IMG/VR virus record: IMGVR_UViG_3300009365_003825
Location: 1-40,791 of that record
Reading direction: 5' to 3' (one strand)
DNA length: 40,791 bases
From: a virus
Both the position numbers and the translations under genes were made by a program. The notes beneath the pieces were generated by a model. It was not told the origin of the DNA. It was given only the letters and a program-made list of their open reading frames with translations, and did no database searches. Below, one piece after another: positions 1 through 7,255 of the stretch. The stretch's first letter is position 1, and each line of letters opens with the position of its first letter.

Positions 1-777
1 ATGAACAACAAAATCTTCGTCTTTGCCATTTTCCTTAGTGTATCCATATTTTTGTTGGTGTTTTTAGAAAAAAAAGAAAATACTCCAACAATACAATTGC
101 CACCAATTCAACTGCCTCCACCAACACAACAACAATTACCACCACCACCTGAAATACCTCCCAAAGCAATTTTAACAAACTTTGAAGCATACCCGCAACA
201 GGGAGGCACTACCTGTGGTCCTGTCGCTGTACGGAATATATTAAAACATATGACGGGACAATTATACACAGAGGCGAGATTGTCTAAAGAAGTCATCGAA
301 GAAGATCATAAAGGATTAGAATTCCTAAGAGAGGACTTAAAACAAATAGGCATCAGGAATCCAGAATCACTCAGCAAATATGGAACTACACCAGTAGGAA
401 ATACTGCGGTTCTAAATAGATACCTGCCACCTAATATGGAAGCTAAATATCAAGAGATTCCAAAACTAGAAGATAGATTGACTTTTATTGTCAACTCAAT
501 TGCTAATGGACGCCCCGTTATGGTGCCTTTCACTAAACACTGGACTGTAGCAATTGGATATGATTTAACTCAAGAAAGACTTGTCCTGGTAAATGCTGGA
601 GTAGGAGATTCCACAACAAGACCCGAAGGTGGAACCTATTGTATGGTTGATTTTGCAACTTTTGACCATCATAATTCATTTAAAGATCCACAAAGCGGAA
701 CCGTTAAAAAAGTGTTGGATCTAGCTAATGAAAAAGGATTGGGGCGCTGGGTTCTTGTGTATATTGATGATCGCTAA
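1..777 (+). CDS. Membrane-anchored C39-like (papain-fold) cysteine peptidase
   Basis: Predicted cysteine peptidase of the C39/C39-like papain-fold type, probably displayed outside the cytoplasmic membrane. Seen: a hydrophobic segment at residues 4-22 followed by a charged KEK stretch (signal anchor), a Pro/Gln-rich linker at about 28-54 (LPPPTQQQLPPPPEIPP), then a catalytic domain. Q66 lies six residues before C72 in the TTCGPVAV motif, giving the usual oxyanion Gln and nucleophile. H180 in KHWTVAIGYD fits the catalytic His, and N198 or D203 could complete the triad. The gene opens at the first base of the window with a plausible signal-anchor start, but an upstream start cannot be excluded. 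Its stop codon overlaps the stop of the convergent gene. Known family members cleave bacteriocin leaders or peptides; no substrate can be inferred here. No ABC-transporter domain is present, so this is a stand-alone C39-like domain. Confidence 0.6.
   Translation: MNNKIFVFAIFLSVSIFLLVFLEKKENTPTIQLPPIQLPPPTQQQLPPPPEIPPKAILTNFEAYPQQGGTTCGPVAVRNILKHMTGQLYTEARLSKEVIEEDHKGLEFLREDLKQIGIRNPESLSKYGTTPVGNTAVLNRYLPPNMEAKYQEIPKLEDRLTFIVNSIANGRPVMVPFTKHWTVAIGYDLTQERLVLVNAGVGDSTTRPEGGTYCMVDFATFDHHNSFKDPQSGTVKKVLDLANEKGLGRWVLVYIDDR
774..777. other. Shared stop codons of a convergent gene pair
   Basis: The four bases CTAA carry TAA (775-777) for the plus-strand peptidase and TAG (reverse complement of 774-776) for the minus-strand isochorismatase-like gene. 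There is no room for a terminator between the genes. Confidence 0.85.
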
Positions 778-1451
778 AACACGAATTGAGACATGATCCG
801 ATATTTAATGTTTAGTGCATTCATCAAAAGTTGCACTTCTTTAAGACACTCATTCTGGCCACCACCACATAGGAACGCATTGTTGAATCTTCTAAGTTGC
901 AATAAGTCAATTTGAGGCAAATAAATATTATCGTGTTGCGGTATGTCTTCATCACCAGTTAGTTGAGTCAACAATTCTTCTGGTAACTCCCTGGAATCAT
1001 AAACTCGCCTCATTACCATTGCTCGTATGACCTGTATGATTTCATGGTCATCTACACCCTGATCCATCCAACCTCGAAAGAATGCATAACCCTTGTCATA
1101 AAAGGTTATATTCTGAAATGTTTGAAAAGCCTCTTGTGCGGCAGCGTAGGGATTGTATTCATCTTCCTCGTCTTCATCATACCATTCATAGGCTTCTAAT
1201 TCTTCACCCGTGAGCGCAGAGGCGAGCCACCGTCTTATAGAATCCGCAGTGTTTGAAGATCCAACACTATCGCCATTGTAAAAATAAAGAATCTTTTTGC
1301 CTTTTGCGAGCATTTGAGAAAGAAAGCTGGCAAATTCACCTATATCGAAATTAATGTAACTGGCATATTCAGGTTGAATATCCACTACAATTGTGTTGTT
1401 GGGGTTGTATTGACCCCGCATTTCTTGAATGAGCCACTTCTTAAAATCCAT
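774..1451 (-). CDS. Isochorismatase-like cysteine hydrolase with N-terminal FKxWL tag
   Basis: A 225-residue protein with the layout of the isochorismatase/nicotinamidase (cysteine hydrolase) superfamily. Seen: a first strand ending IVVDIQ with D24; K120 in the YDKGYAFFRG segment; and C202 in CGGGQNECLKEV, in the position of the family's GVxxxxCV nucleophile loop. D24-K120-C202 therefore fit the usual Asp-Lys-Cys triad. An acidic, Tyr-rich insert (about 86-102) is not typical, and the C-terminus ends soon after the last strand. The protein begins MDFKKWLIQEM, one of several related N-terminal tags in this window. It is the last gene of a minus-strand run, 7 bp after the glycosidase gene. A weak ribosome-binding site (AGG) precedes the ATG. 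The substrate is unknown; family members hydrolyse nicotinamide, isochorismate or N-carbamoyl amides. The class call is moderately firm; activity is an inference. Confidence 0.55.
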   Translation of the reverse strand: MDFKKWLIQEMRGQYNPNNTIVVDIQPEYASYINFDIGEFASFLSQMLAKGKKILYFYNGDSVGSSNTADSIRRWLASALTGEELEAYEWYDEDEEDEYNPYAAAQEAFQTFQNITFYDKGYAFFRGWMDQGVDDHEIIQVIRAMVMRRVYDSRELPEELLTQLTGDEDIPQHDNIYLPQIDLLQLRRFNNAFLCGGGQNECLKEVQLLMNALNIKYRIMSQFVF

Positions 1452-1458
1452 AACCTAT

Positions 1459-2601
1459 TTAGAGTTGCATCAGATTACTTAATGTAAGTTTTGGATTTTC
1501 AAAGTATTTTTTAGCTGCCAAAGTCCACAATTGCTTCTTACAACCGCCCTTCGTAGGTCTGCCGCCCCGGAAACTCACCATTTCATGGTTAGTTCCCAAT
1601 GCCCTTCTTACCCTCAAGGCCATTTCTCCCATTGGCTTTGATCTGTGCTTGTTTGCAGCTATGTGTATTAGGGCTTGTTCAAAAGGCCAAACGGTTTCTG
1701 AGTGATAAGACCGTTCTGTTTTAATTGCTGGATCTAATGTTCGGTAGCCTAATGGAGTTTCTATATTGCCTGCTGCTTCAACTAGGCCCTCTATTTCTTT
1801 TTTGCCTAAATCGCCTCGTTTTAAATAGAACAACATGTGCAACATATCGGAGCTAATTCCTTCAATTGGTCCTTTTTGATCTACTGCGATATATGGCATA
1901 GCATTATCATTAAATAAATCATAAAGCGCACCCAACATTTGCTCAGCTAACTGTTCTAATTTCTTTGACTTAAGCACATCAGCAGCACATCTTATGGCAC
2001 ATAGGTTCTGCGCATGTGCGAGTGTGTATGCGCATGGATAATCGGGCTGTCCGTATGTTCGTCCATGAATTACGGAATCTTTCCAGTATGTGTTTTTTAG
2101 AGCATATTTTTTAGCACCAGCCAATTTAGGATCTTCTTGAAACATTCCATCTTCTAAATGGCTTTCAATATATTCAACGGCTTTTCCTATATGGTGAGTG
2201 TGGTCTGAAACCAAGTCTTTAAAGACTTTATGGCCTATGATAAACAATGCGGTAGTATCACAGGCGTTAAATTTTGTAGATAGACCCCTGATTTTCTGGT
2301 CAGGCATTTCGTGAAAGATTTTTCCAGGTTCTTCCCCTGTGGTTTTATTTTGCTCTTTGCCTTGATGTTCTGCACAATAAAGTAGTTGATCCCTTAGCAT
2401 AATGGGATCGTTAAAGAGGAAGGCAGAGGTAATGCCATCACGAGGAAAATTAGCACTAAAACGGGGCGAACCTGCTTTGTAAAGAGTTAAATCACCTTCA
2501 TTTAACTTCAGTTCATCTATTTCATCTTCTTCACGAAGCAGCCAATCTTTAAAATCACTCTGTTGGGGGTGCCTGGACATTTTTAGGCATTCTTTCGTCA
2601 T
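1459..2601 (-). CDS. Glycogen-debranching-type (amylo-alpha-1,6-glucosidase-like) six-hairpin glycosidase
   Basis: A 380-residue protein that reads as the (alpha/alpha)6-barrel catalytic domain of bacterial amylo-alpha-1,6-glucosidase/glycogen-debranching relatives. Motifs in family order: FPRDG (52-56, matching GRD), HEMPD (97-101, usual substrate-loop Glu), ACDTTALF (114-121), NTYWKDS (170-176, family form NQGWKDS, candidate catalytic D175), then ISSDMLHML, ETPLGYRTLDP and YHSETVWPFEQA near 299-310, equivalent to the family's YHnGtVWPwe. This predicts hydrolysis of alpha-glucosidic bonds in a glycogen-like glucan. It lacks the N-terminal beta domain of full debranching enzymes. It carries SDFKDWLLREE at 15-25, a tag shared with neighbours. 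ATG 2601 is chosen because GAGGA lies 5 bases upstream; an ATG at 2580 (MSRHPQQ) lacks such a site. It overlaps the upstream nucleotidyltransferase gene by 47 bp. A carbohydrate enzyme of this type is unexpected beside tail genes. Confidence 0.65.
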   Translation of the reverse strand: MTKECLKMSRHPQQSDFKDWLLREEDEIDELKLNEGDLTLYKAGSPRFSANFPRDGITSAFLFNDPIMLRDQLLYCAEHQGKEQNKTTGEEPGKIFHEMPDQKIRGLSTKFNACDTTALFIIGHKVFKDLVSDHTHHIGKAVEYIESHLEDGMFQEDPKLAGAKKYALKNTYWKDSVIHGRTYGQPDYPCAYTLAHAQNLCAIRCAADVLKSKKLEQLAEQMLGALYDLFNDNAMPYIAVDQKGPIEGISSDMLHMLFYLKRGDLGKKEIEGLVEAAGNIETPLGYRTLDPAIKTERSYHSETVWPFEQALIHIAANKHRSKPMGEMALRVRRALGTNHEMVSFRGGRPTKGGCKKQLWTLAAKKYFENPKLTLSNLMQL

Positions 2602-4246
2602 ACAATCCTCTGAATCTTTCTTTTTCCTTGCGAGCTTTTAAGCCACCTATTCTTCTGTCGGGCTTCACCCTTCCTGAAACAGGATCGAAAAATTGTGCAA
2701 AATCAGGGTCATCTTGACTAACGGAAATTCCTTCTAAGCTGGCATTGTGTAAAAATGCATCAACGCCTCTCTGGAAGTCTTCTGGTGCCATACCACGTTT
2801 ATCTTGAAAACCTTCTCTTCCACTCATCAATTTCGCCCACTTCATTAAATTAGAAGTATTTCGAGATTTGTTCCCTCTAAGATAGCCAGTGGAAAACATA
2901 GCTTGTCCTTTTTTGCCTGTTTTTCCTCTGAGTCTTTCTGCGTATTTGTGGAGTTCCATATCGTCCATTTCTGGATGGAACTTATTAAAGAAATCAATGA
3001 GGAACCTCACTCGTTCAACTTCATCATGCGGCCAATGCATTCCCTTTAATGCAGTGTCTATTTCTTCAGGCGTGTTATCTGCTAACAGTGAGGCCAAGGC
3101 AATATGTTTATCCACCTTACCTTCATCATCTTCACCATGTAGCGGATTGTGAGTGAACTTTAATTTAGGAAAAACGGTGGGCAGTAGCCCCAATTCATCG
3201 GCAAGTTCAAACAACCAAGCTGGATCTTTGGCTTGTTCCAATGCTTTTCTGAATTCCTGTTGAATTCTAGGTCTGGGATCTCTGTATTGACCCGCATCGT
3301 CTTCGTAAGGTTGCAATCTTGGCAATCCTGCGATGGCTTGAATGGCTTTTTTATCTTGTTCTGTGGTTTCTCTATCATCAAGTCGCCCCTTAAATCTTAA
3401 ATACCTTAAAGCACGAAGTTGATCTTCTTCTAATCTTTCTTTTGCATTGCCAACCCATCTTACTCTCCCCTTCACAGCGTCATCTACTCCACCAAAGAAA
3501 TCAGAGACATCTTTATTATCACCGATTTTAAGTGGACCTAGATGCATGGCGTTCATTGTAAAATCACGTCTCTCAGCATCTTTCCTGATGTCTCCTGTTA
3601 ATTTAGCTGTGGTAGCTCGACCGTCTGTTTTTGCATCTTCTCGGAAAGTAGCAAGTTCAAAGTCTTGGCCATTAATAACAACTTGAACAACCATTTCCTG
3701 GTCATTCATATCTGTGCCAAGGATGGCAAAGGTATAAGGATTTTTAGATGTTTTGGTCAAGTGAGCATATTTACTATGATCTACATCATGCCCTTCTTTT
3801 CCACCCATTTTTGCTTTAGGTGCCAATTCTGAGAAACCATAATTGGTGAGAATGAGCCTGATTTCATCCACAGTTGCATCAGTTGCTATATCATAGTCTT
3901 TGGGTGTTTCGCCTCGAATTGTATCTCTCAACGCTCCACCAACTAAATATAGCTTTTTGCCTTTAATCTCATTCTTTTTAGTCCCACCAGCCTTATCAAT
4001 CTGTTGTGGGCCAAATTCCACAGGTTCATCAAACGCTTTGATTAGGACGGCTAGGTTAGGGTGCTGATCTTTCCCGGTGCCAATAGTGATTGGTTGAGGG
4101 CCATCTTCAGTTTCACCCAACTGGCTCTTTTTTGTCATAAGTTGGCCACTTGAGCTTTTTTTATCAGAAGAACCATCGCCTTTAGGCTTGCCAACTTCTT
4201 CTTTGTATAAATCTTTGACTAATAAATAATCACGAAATGTCTTCAT
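2555..4246 (-). CDS. tRNA nucleotidyltransferase / poly(A) polymerase family protein
   Basis: A 563-residue class II nucleotidyltransferase of the CCA-adding/poly(A) polymerase family. All core head-domain motifs are visible: LVGGALRD (101-108), KDYDIATDA (116-124, with the metal-binding DYD), ELATFRED (197-204), RRDFTMNAM (226-234) and EEDQLRALRYLRF (273-285). This predicts NTP-dependent 3'-end extension of RNA, either CCA repair of tRNAs or oligo(A) tailing; sequence alone does not separate these. The first 95 residues are extra: a tag, MKTFRDYLLVKDLYKEE, then a Lys/Ser/Gly-rich low-complexity stretch. MKTFRDYLL resembles the T4 capsid-targeting sequence MKTYQEFIA, suggesting delivery with the virion. 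A segment at about 143-190 between DYD and ELATFRED is longer than in bacterial enzymes. The gene starts 1 bp after the coiled-coil gene and overlaps the following glycosidase gene, so the minus-strand genes are probably co-transcribed. Confidence 0.85.
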   Translation of the reverse strand: MKTFRDYLLVKDLYKEEVGKPKGDGSSDKKSSSGQLMTKKSQLGETEDGPQPITIGTGKDQHPNLAVLIKAFDEPVEFGPQQIDKAGGTKKNEIKGKKLYLVGGALRDTIRGETPKDYDIATDATVDEIRLILTNYGFSELAPKAKMGGKEGHDVDHSKYAHLTKTSKNPYTFAILGTDMNDQEMVVQVVINGQDFELATFREDAKTDGRATTAKLTGDIRKDAERRDFTMNAMHLGPLKIGDNKDVSDFFGGVDDAVKGRVRWVGNAKERLEEDQLRALRYLRFKGRLDDRETTEQDKKAIQAIAGLPRLQPYEDDAGQYRDPRPRIQQEFRKALEQAKDPAWLFELADELGLLPTVFPKLKFTHNPLHGEDDEGKVDKHIALASLLADNTPEEIDTALKGMHWPHDEVERVRFLIDFFNKFHPEMDDMELHKYAERLRGKTGKKGQAMFSTGYLRGNKSRNTSNLMKWAKLMSGREGFQDKRGMAPEDFQRGVDAFLHNASLEGISVSQDDPDFAQFFDPVSGRVKPDRRIGGLKARKEKERFRGLYDERMPKNVQAPPTE

Positions 4247-4247
4247 A

Positions 4248-4643
4248 TTAACCGCCCATTCCTAATTTCCAAATTAAAAAACTAGCAGCGATGATGATAA
4301 CAAACTTCCAGACGACATCTGCTATCCTATCCCACTTGTTGGTATTACCTTTTGAAATAATCTCCACAGCTTTCATCTGAATCTCCATACCGCGTGTGCG
4401 TCTCTCTAGGTCATCAGTGAGCTTTTTTACCTCTTCAACTGCTTTTTTCGTGGCTTCACCGTTTTTACTCTCTAAAGCCACGACTCGCTCCAGTAGTTTC
4501 TGTTGACTATTAGCTATTTGCTCCAATTTATCATCCTGACGCAGTGCATTATCAGATAATGTCTTTACACGCTCGTCTATTCTTGACGTTAGTTCAAAGA
4601 GCGATTTAATTGATTCTGCAACTTGGGCGTCATAACTGTCCAT
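4248..4643 (-). CDS. Small coiled-coil protein with C-terminal membrane segment (XhlA-like architecture)
   Basis: A 131-residue protein. Residues 5-95 are charged and heptad-like, with no proline, typical of a long coiled coil. Residues 108-126 (ADVVWKFVIIIAASFLIWK) form one hydrophobic segment, and the tail is only five residues (LGMGG). This coiled coil plus C-terminal anchor matches the layout of the phage hemolysin XhlA family, which acts with holins in some phages, but no diagnostic motif is visible, so a lysis role is only a possibility. ATG 4643 is chosen over TTG 4646 because AAGGA sits about 6-7 bases upstream of the ATG. It is the first gene of the minus-strand run and is divergent from the gene at 4689, separated by 45 bp. 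No dedicated endolysin is recognisable in the window. Confidence 0.55.
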   Translation of the reverse strand: MDSYDAQVAESIKSLFELTSRIDERVKTLSDNALRQDDKLEQIANSQQKLLERVVALESKNGEATKKAVEEVKKLTDDLERRTRGMEIQMKAVEIISKGNTNKWDRIADVVWKFVIIIAASFLIWKLGMGG

Positions 4644-4676
4644 CAAGATTCCTTCAAAACTACTGTAGCTTATTCA

Positions 4677-4684
4677 TATATATG
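4677..4684 (+). promoter_or_regulatory. TATATATG octamer in a divergent intergenic gap
   Basis: The 45-bp gap between divergent genes holds TATATATG, similar to octamers in the other long gaps and to the T4 late promoter TATAAATA. Only four bases separate it from ATG 4689, so it could not act as a -10 element for that start without giving a leaderless message. It may instead serve the minus strand. Confidence 0.2.
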
Positions 4685-4688
4685 TACC

Positions 4689-5156
4689 ATGACTGAAATC
4701 AAAAAGACCGAAAATACAGAACTTGTGGAAGCTCCAAACACATCTTTAGTTCCCCAGGATGATATGGAAGAGGAAAAACCCCTCGTCACCAATGAAAAAC
4801 TCGGCGGTATGTTCGAGTCTGTTTTAGATAACATACAAAATGATAGAGAAGAAATCAGCGAAATATTAGCTAATTTTCTCGATATGGTGATGAATGACGG
4901 GGATGCAAGCTCTGCCAGTAAAGAGGCTGTTGTTAATTTAATAAAAGCCAAAGCAGATGCAACCGATAAGCAAATTAAAATAGCAGATTTGATGACCAGA
5001 ATCAAGCTCAAGGAAAAAGACACATTCCCTCGTCATCTGGCAGCACATTACAACCAAACTAATTACAACCTTGGCAAGGGCGAACAGAAAAGACTCGATG
5101 ATCAAAAAAACATTCTCTTAGACGAGATAGATAAGGTAGTGAAGCAAAGGAAGTAA
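4689..5156 (+). CDS. Helical acidic protein, possible small terminase (gp16-like)
   Basis: A 155-residue, highly charged, mostly helical protein with no cysteine. After a disordered-looking acidic N-terminus (1-35), residues 42-110 form two predicted helices. The stretch LIKAKADATDKQIKIADLM (84-102) resembles the helix of T4-like small terminase subunits in marine phages, in which a conserved LIK precedes a run of D, K and L residues. The C-terminal third is basic and ends in a Lys/Asp-rich helix (about 125-155). The resemblance is weak and no large terminase or portal gene lies in the window, so a scaffold or other assembly role is equally open. ATG 4689 gives the compact MTEIKKTE start; an in-frame ATG at 4623 would run into the divergent gene and is not favoured. 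The next gene begins 1 bp downstream, indicating one operon. Confidence 0.4.
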   Translation: MTEIKKTENTELVEAPNTSLVPQDDMEEEKPLVTNEKLGGMFESVLDNIQNDREEISEILANFLDMVMNDGDASSASKEAVVNLIKAKADATDKQIKIADLMTRIKLKEKDTFPRHLAAHYNQTNYNLGKGEQKRLDDQKNILLDEIDKVVKQRK

Positions 5157-5157
5157 C

Positions 5158-6474
5158 ATGACTGATATTATTTTTGAAGATTGGTTGGTGGAACAAGATA
5201 TTCCGCCATTGGCAGGACAGCACGATCAAGGTGTTGGCCCCGGAGGCGCAGGCGCACTCGGAACGGGACCAGGAGGATTCCCCGGAGCAGGACCGGCTGG
5301 AACTGACCCAAATCAGCAACCGCCCGATCCAAATGTTGCTAACCAAGGTATGCCGCAACAACCAGATGTGACACAAGATCCACAACAACCAGATATGCCG
5401 GAAGAACCGGAAAATATGGATTTTGAAACATGGCGAAGTAAGTTCTTTGAAGAAACCAAGTTGCCAGCAGAACCATTTGAAATGGTTGAGCTTATTAAAA
5501 GAGTTCGGGATAGAACCCTAGAACCCTACGAACGAAAATTCGTGGAAGATAACCTCCAAGTCCAATACCTGAGAGAAAATGCCAATATTAAACTGGCTTC
5601 TCAGAAAATCAGGAAAGGAATTAAAGAACAATTAGACCAAAATAACCCATCTGTCTCCTTGACAAACCACCTTACTAAAACACTTCAGGAAATGCCAGAA
5701 CTGGTTAATGTGTTTATTAAAATCACCGGAATGCTAGGAGCCAAAGGCGATCTGCATAGAAAATACATTGCCGCATTATTCGGTGCCGTTCAAGTGGGTA
5801 GCGGAGCAACAAACGAAGATATTATTTACAATACCAAGGAATACTCAATTGCTATCTCTACCAGATTCAACTCTGTGTATGGAGATGTGTTCCTGGGTAA
5901 ATGGGCACTCCAAGAAGATGACCCAGAAAGATACCTCAAAGAACCAGAGTTAAATCGTCTTGAAAGCGGTGCCCCTGAAGAAAAAGAGGCGCTTAGGAAA
6001 AGACTCGTTGTGGAATCAATCGCTGATAGATTTAAACAAAGAGCCTTTCTGGTTAATGTAATTCAAGATGATGGAACAGTTACCACTCTTGGAATGGATT
6101 TGGGCAATCTTCTGAGAAATGCTTATAAAGAGGGCAAGATAATTATTAAATTCTCTCGTTCTGAAAACTCAGAAGCCATGATTGAAGACAATGGCGGCAT
6201 TGTTCCGCTCATGGATATTAAAATCAACTACCGTAAGCCCACTGGAAAACTCGATGCAGAGGGACAAACAGAATATGAAGAAATGTCCTTCATGGAACGA
6301 CGAGATGGCATGTTGATGCTTATGGCTACTGAAGACTTATTAAATGAGGCGTCTGGAACTTTGTTGGGAATGGCGTTTAAAACATTGCCTTATTCTGGCA
6401 ATCCTAGTGATTTGAAAGCTATTGCTAGAAGCGTCCCCGATGCAGCCGAATTTCTTTTAGCGAGAAACCCATGA
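5158..6474 (+). CDS. Unrecognised virion-type protein with Gly/Pro-rich N-terminal linker
   Basis: A 438-residue protein not assigned to a family. It begins MTDIIFEDWLVEQD, matching the N-terminal tag of several neighbours, followed by a Gly/Pro/Gln-rich low-complexity linker (about 17-82: GPGGAGALGTGPGGF and repeated QQP units). A second tag-like segment, MDFETWRSKFFEE, falls at about 87-99, just before a globular alpha/beta region (100-438). No membrane segment or catalytic motif is visible. The tag, the linker and the position upstream of the tape measure suggest a structural or capsid-packaged protein, but this is inference. The ATG has an AAGGAAG ribosome-binding site about 6 bases upstream, inside the end of the previous gene. 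Its TGA overlaps the next ATG (ATGA), implying translational coupling. Confidence 0.6.
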   Translation: MTDIIFEDWLVEQDIPPLAGQHDQGVGPGGAGALGTGPGGFPGAGPAGTDPNQQPPDPNVANQGMPQQPDVTQDPQQPDMPEEPENMDFETWRSKFFEETKLPAEPFEMVELIKRVRDRTLEPYERKFVEDNLQVQYLRENANIKLASQKIRKGIKEQLDQNNPSVSLTNHLTKTLQEMPELVNVFIKITGMLGAKGDLHRKYIAALFGAVQVGSGATNEDIIYNTKEYSIAISTRFNSVYGDVFLGKWALQEDDPERYLKEPELNRLESGAPEEKEALRKRLVVESIADRFKQRAFLVNVIQDDGTVTTLGMDLGNLLRNAYKEGKIIIKFSRSENSEAMIEDNGGIVPLMDIKINYRKPTGKLDAEGQTEYEEMSFMERRDGMLMLMATEDLLNEASGTLLGMAFKTLPYSGNPSDLKAIARSVPDAAEFLLARNP

Positions 6475-6731
6475 TTGATTTTAAAACCTACGCAGAAAAT
6501 TCTGACTTAGCTCAAATTGCCCAAAAAGCTAAAATCGACATTAAAAACGTTGATATGGGTCAATTAAAAATGGGTATGAGTGTTGAAAAAGAACATGACG
6601 GCCCTATGGGGAAAGACACAGATGTAGTTCCGGGGCATGACAAGGCCACAATTATGAAGATTGCAGTGGCGCATTTAAGGGAAGACCCTAAATATTACAC
6701 TAAACTCAAAAAAGTTGAGGGAGAAGAATGA
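6471..6731 (+). CDS. DUF5661-like small protein with N-terminal tag
   Basis: An 86-residue protein. Residues 31-80 show the pattern of the DUF5661 family as I know it: a GMSVEKEH motif, a D/V-rich loop, then KIAVAHLREDPKYYTKL, i.e. A-x-HL-x-E-x-P-x-YY-x-x-L. The family has no established function and occurs in bacteria and phages. The first ten residues, MIDFKTYAEN, again resemble the tag on neighbouring genes. It overlaps its upstream neighbour (ATGA at 6471-6474) and its downstream neighbour (ATGA at 6728-6731), so the three are probably translated together. It is unlikely to be spurious, because the motif is well kept. Confidence 0.6.
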   Translation: MIDFKTYAENSDLAQIAQKAKIDIKNVDMGQLKMGMSVEKEHDGPMGKDTDVVPGHDKATIMKIAVAHLREDPKYYTKLKKVEGEE

Positions 6732-7231
6732 AGACATTTAATGAGTACGTTGACAAAAAGAAAAGGGAATGTAAAAAACAACTAACTATTGTCAAAAAAC
6801 TCTTTGAGGCAAACAAATGGACGGTTGCTGACCATGCCAATGGTGAAGATCCTCACATTTTCGTTCGTGCTCCTCAACATAATTTAACCTTTGATGGCGT
6901 CAGAATTTACAAAATAGCCGACACCTTGGCCTATCGGGTTCAAAGAGAAGAGAAGACGCACCCATACGGGCGCGCATACTATCTCAACTTGGAAGAAATG
7001 TTCAAAGATTTGATGTCAGACAACATTAAAGAAGAGGAAGCAGGAAAAAAAATCATCCAAGCGGTCACGGAAGAATTAAAAGATTTCTTTGAAAAGAGCT
7101 ATGCGGCTGAAAAAGACTTGCAGCATCAGAAGATAGATAAAGACAGAAATCCATCTACCTCTAGTATAACTGGGAGCAATTATCACAAAAAGGTAACAGG
7201 TAGCTCTTGGGGTTCATCTTCAGGTAGATAA
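6728..7231 (+). CDS. Small unrecognised protein with N-terminal MKTFNEYV tag
   Basis: A 167-residue protein of unknown function. It begins MKTFNEYVDKKKREC, close to the MKTFRDYLL start of the nucleotidyltransferase and to the T4 capsid-targeting sequence. Residues 18-70 look like a small alpha/beta domain (LFEANKWTVADHANGEDPHIFVRAP). Residues 85-125 are helical and acidic, and the last 30 are a Ser/Gly/Thr-rich tail (GSSWGSSSGR). No catalytic motif is seen. The start overlaps the stop of the preceding gene by 4 bp. Confidence 0.55.
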   Translation: MKTFNEYVDKKKRECKKQLTIVKKLFEANKWTVADHANGEDPHIFVRAPQHNLTFDGVRIYKIADTLAYRVQREEKTHPYGRAYYLNLEEMFKDLMSDNIKEEEAGKKIIQAVTEELKDFFEKSYAAEKDLQHQKIDKDRNPSTSSITGSNYHKKVTGSSWGSSSGR

Positions 7232-7244
7232 CTCATTAAACAGT

Positions 7245-7250
7245 AGGAGG
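7245..7250 (+). promoter_or_regulatory. AGGAGG ribosome-binding site deciding the peptidase start
   Basis: A perfect AGGAGG lies 5 bases before ATG 7256 but only 2 bases before GTG 7253, so it favours ATG 7256 as the start. Confidence 0.75.
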
Positions 7251-7255
7251 CTGTG

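Noticed and set aside
4623-4688. In-frame extension of the 4689 gene to ATG 4623
   Set aside because: It would overlap the divergent gene and its ribosome-binding site, and gives an unlikely N-terminus.
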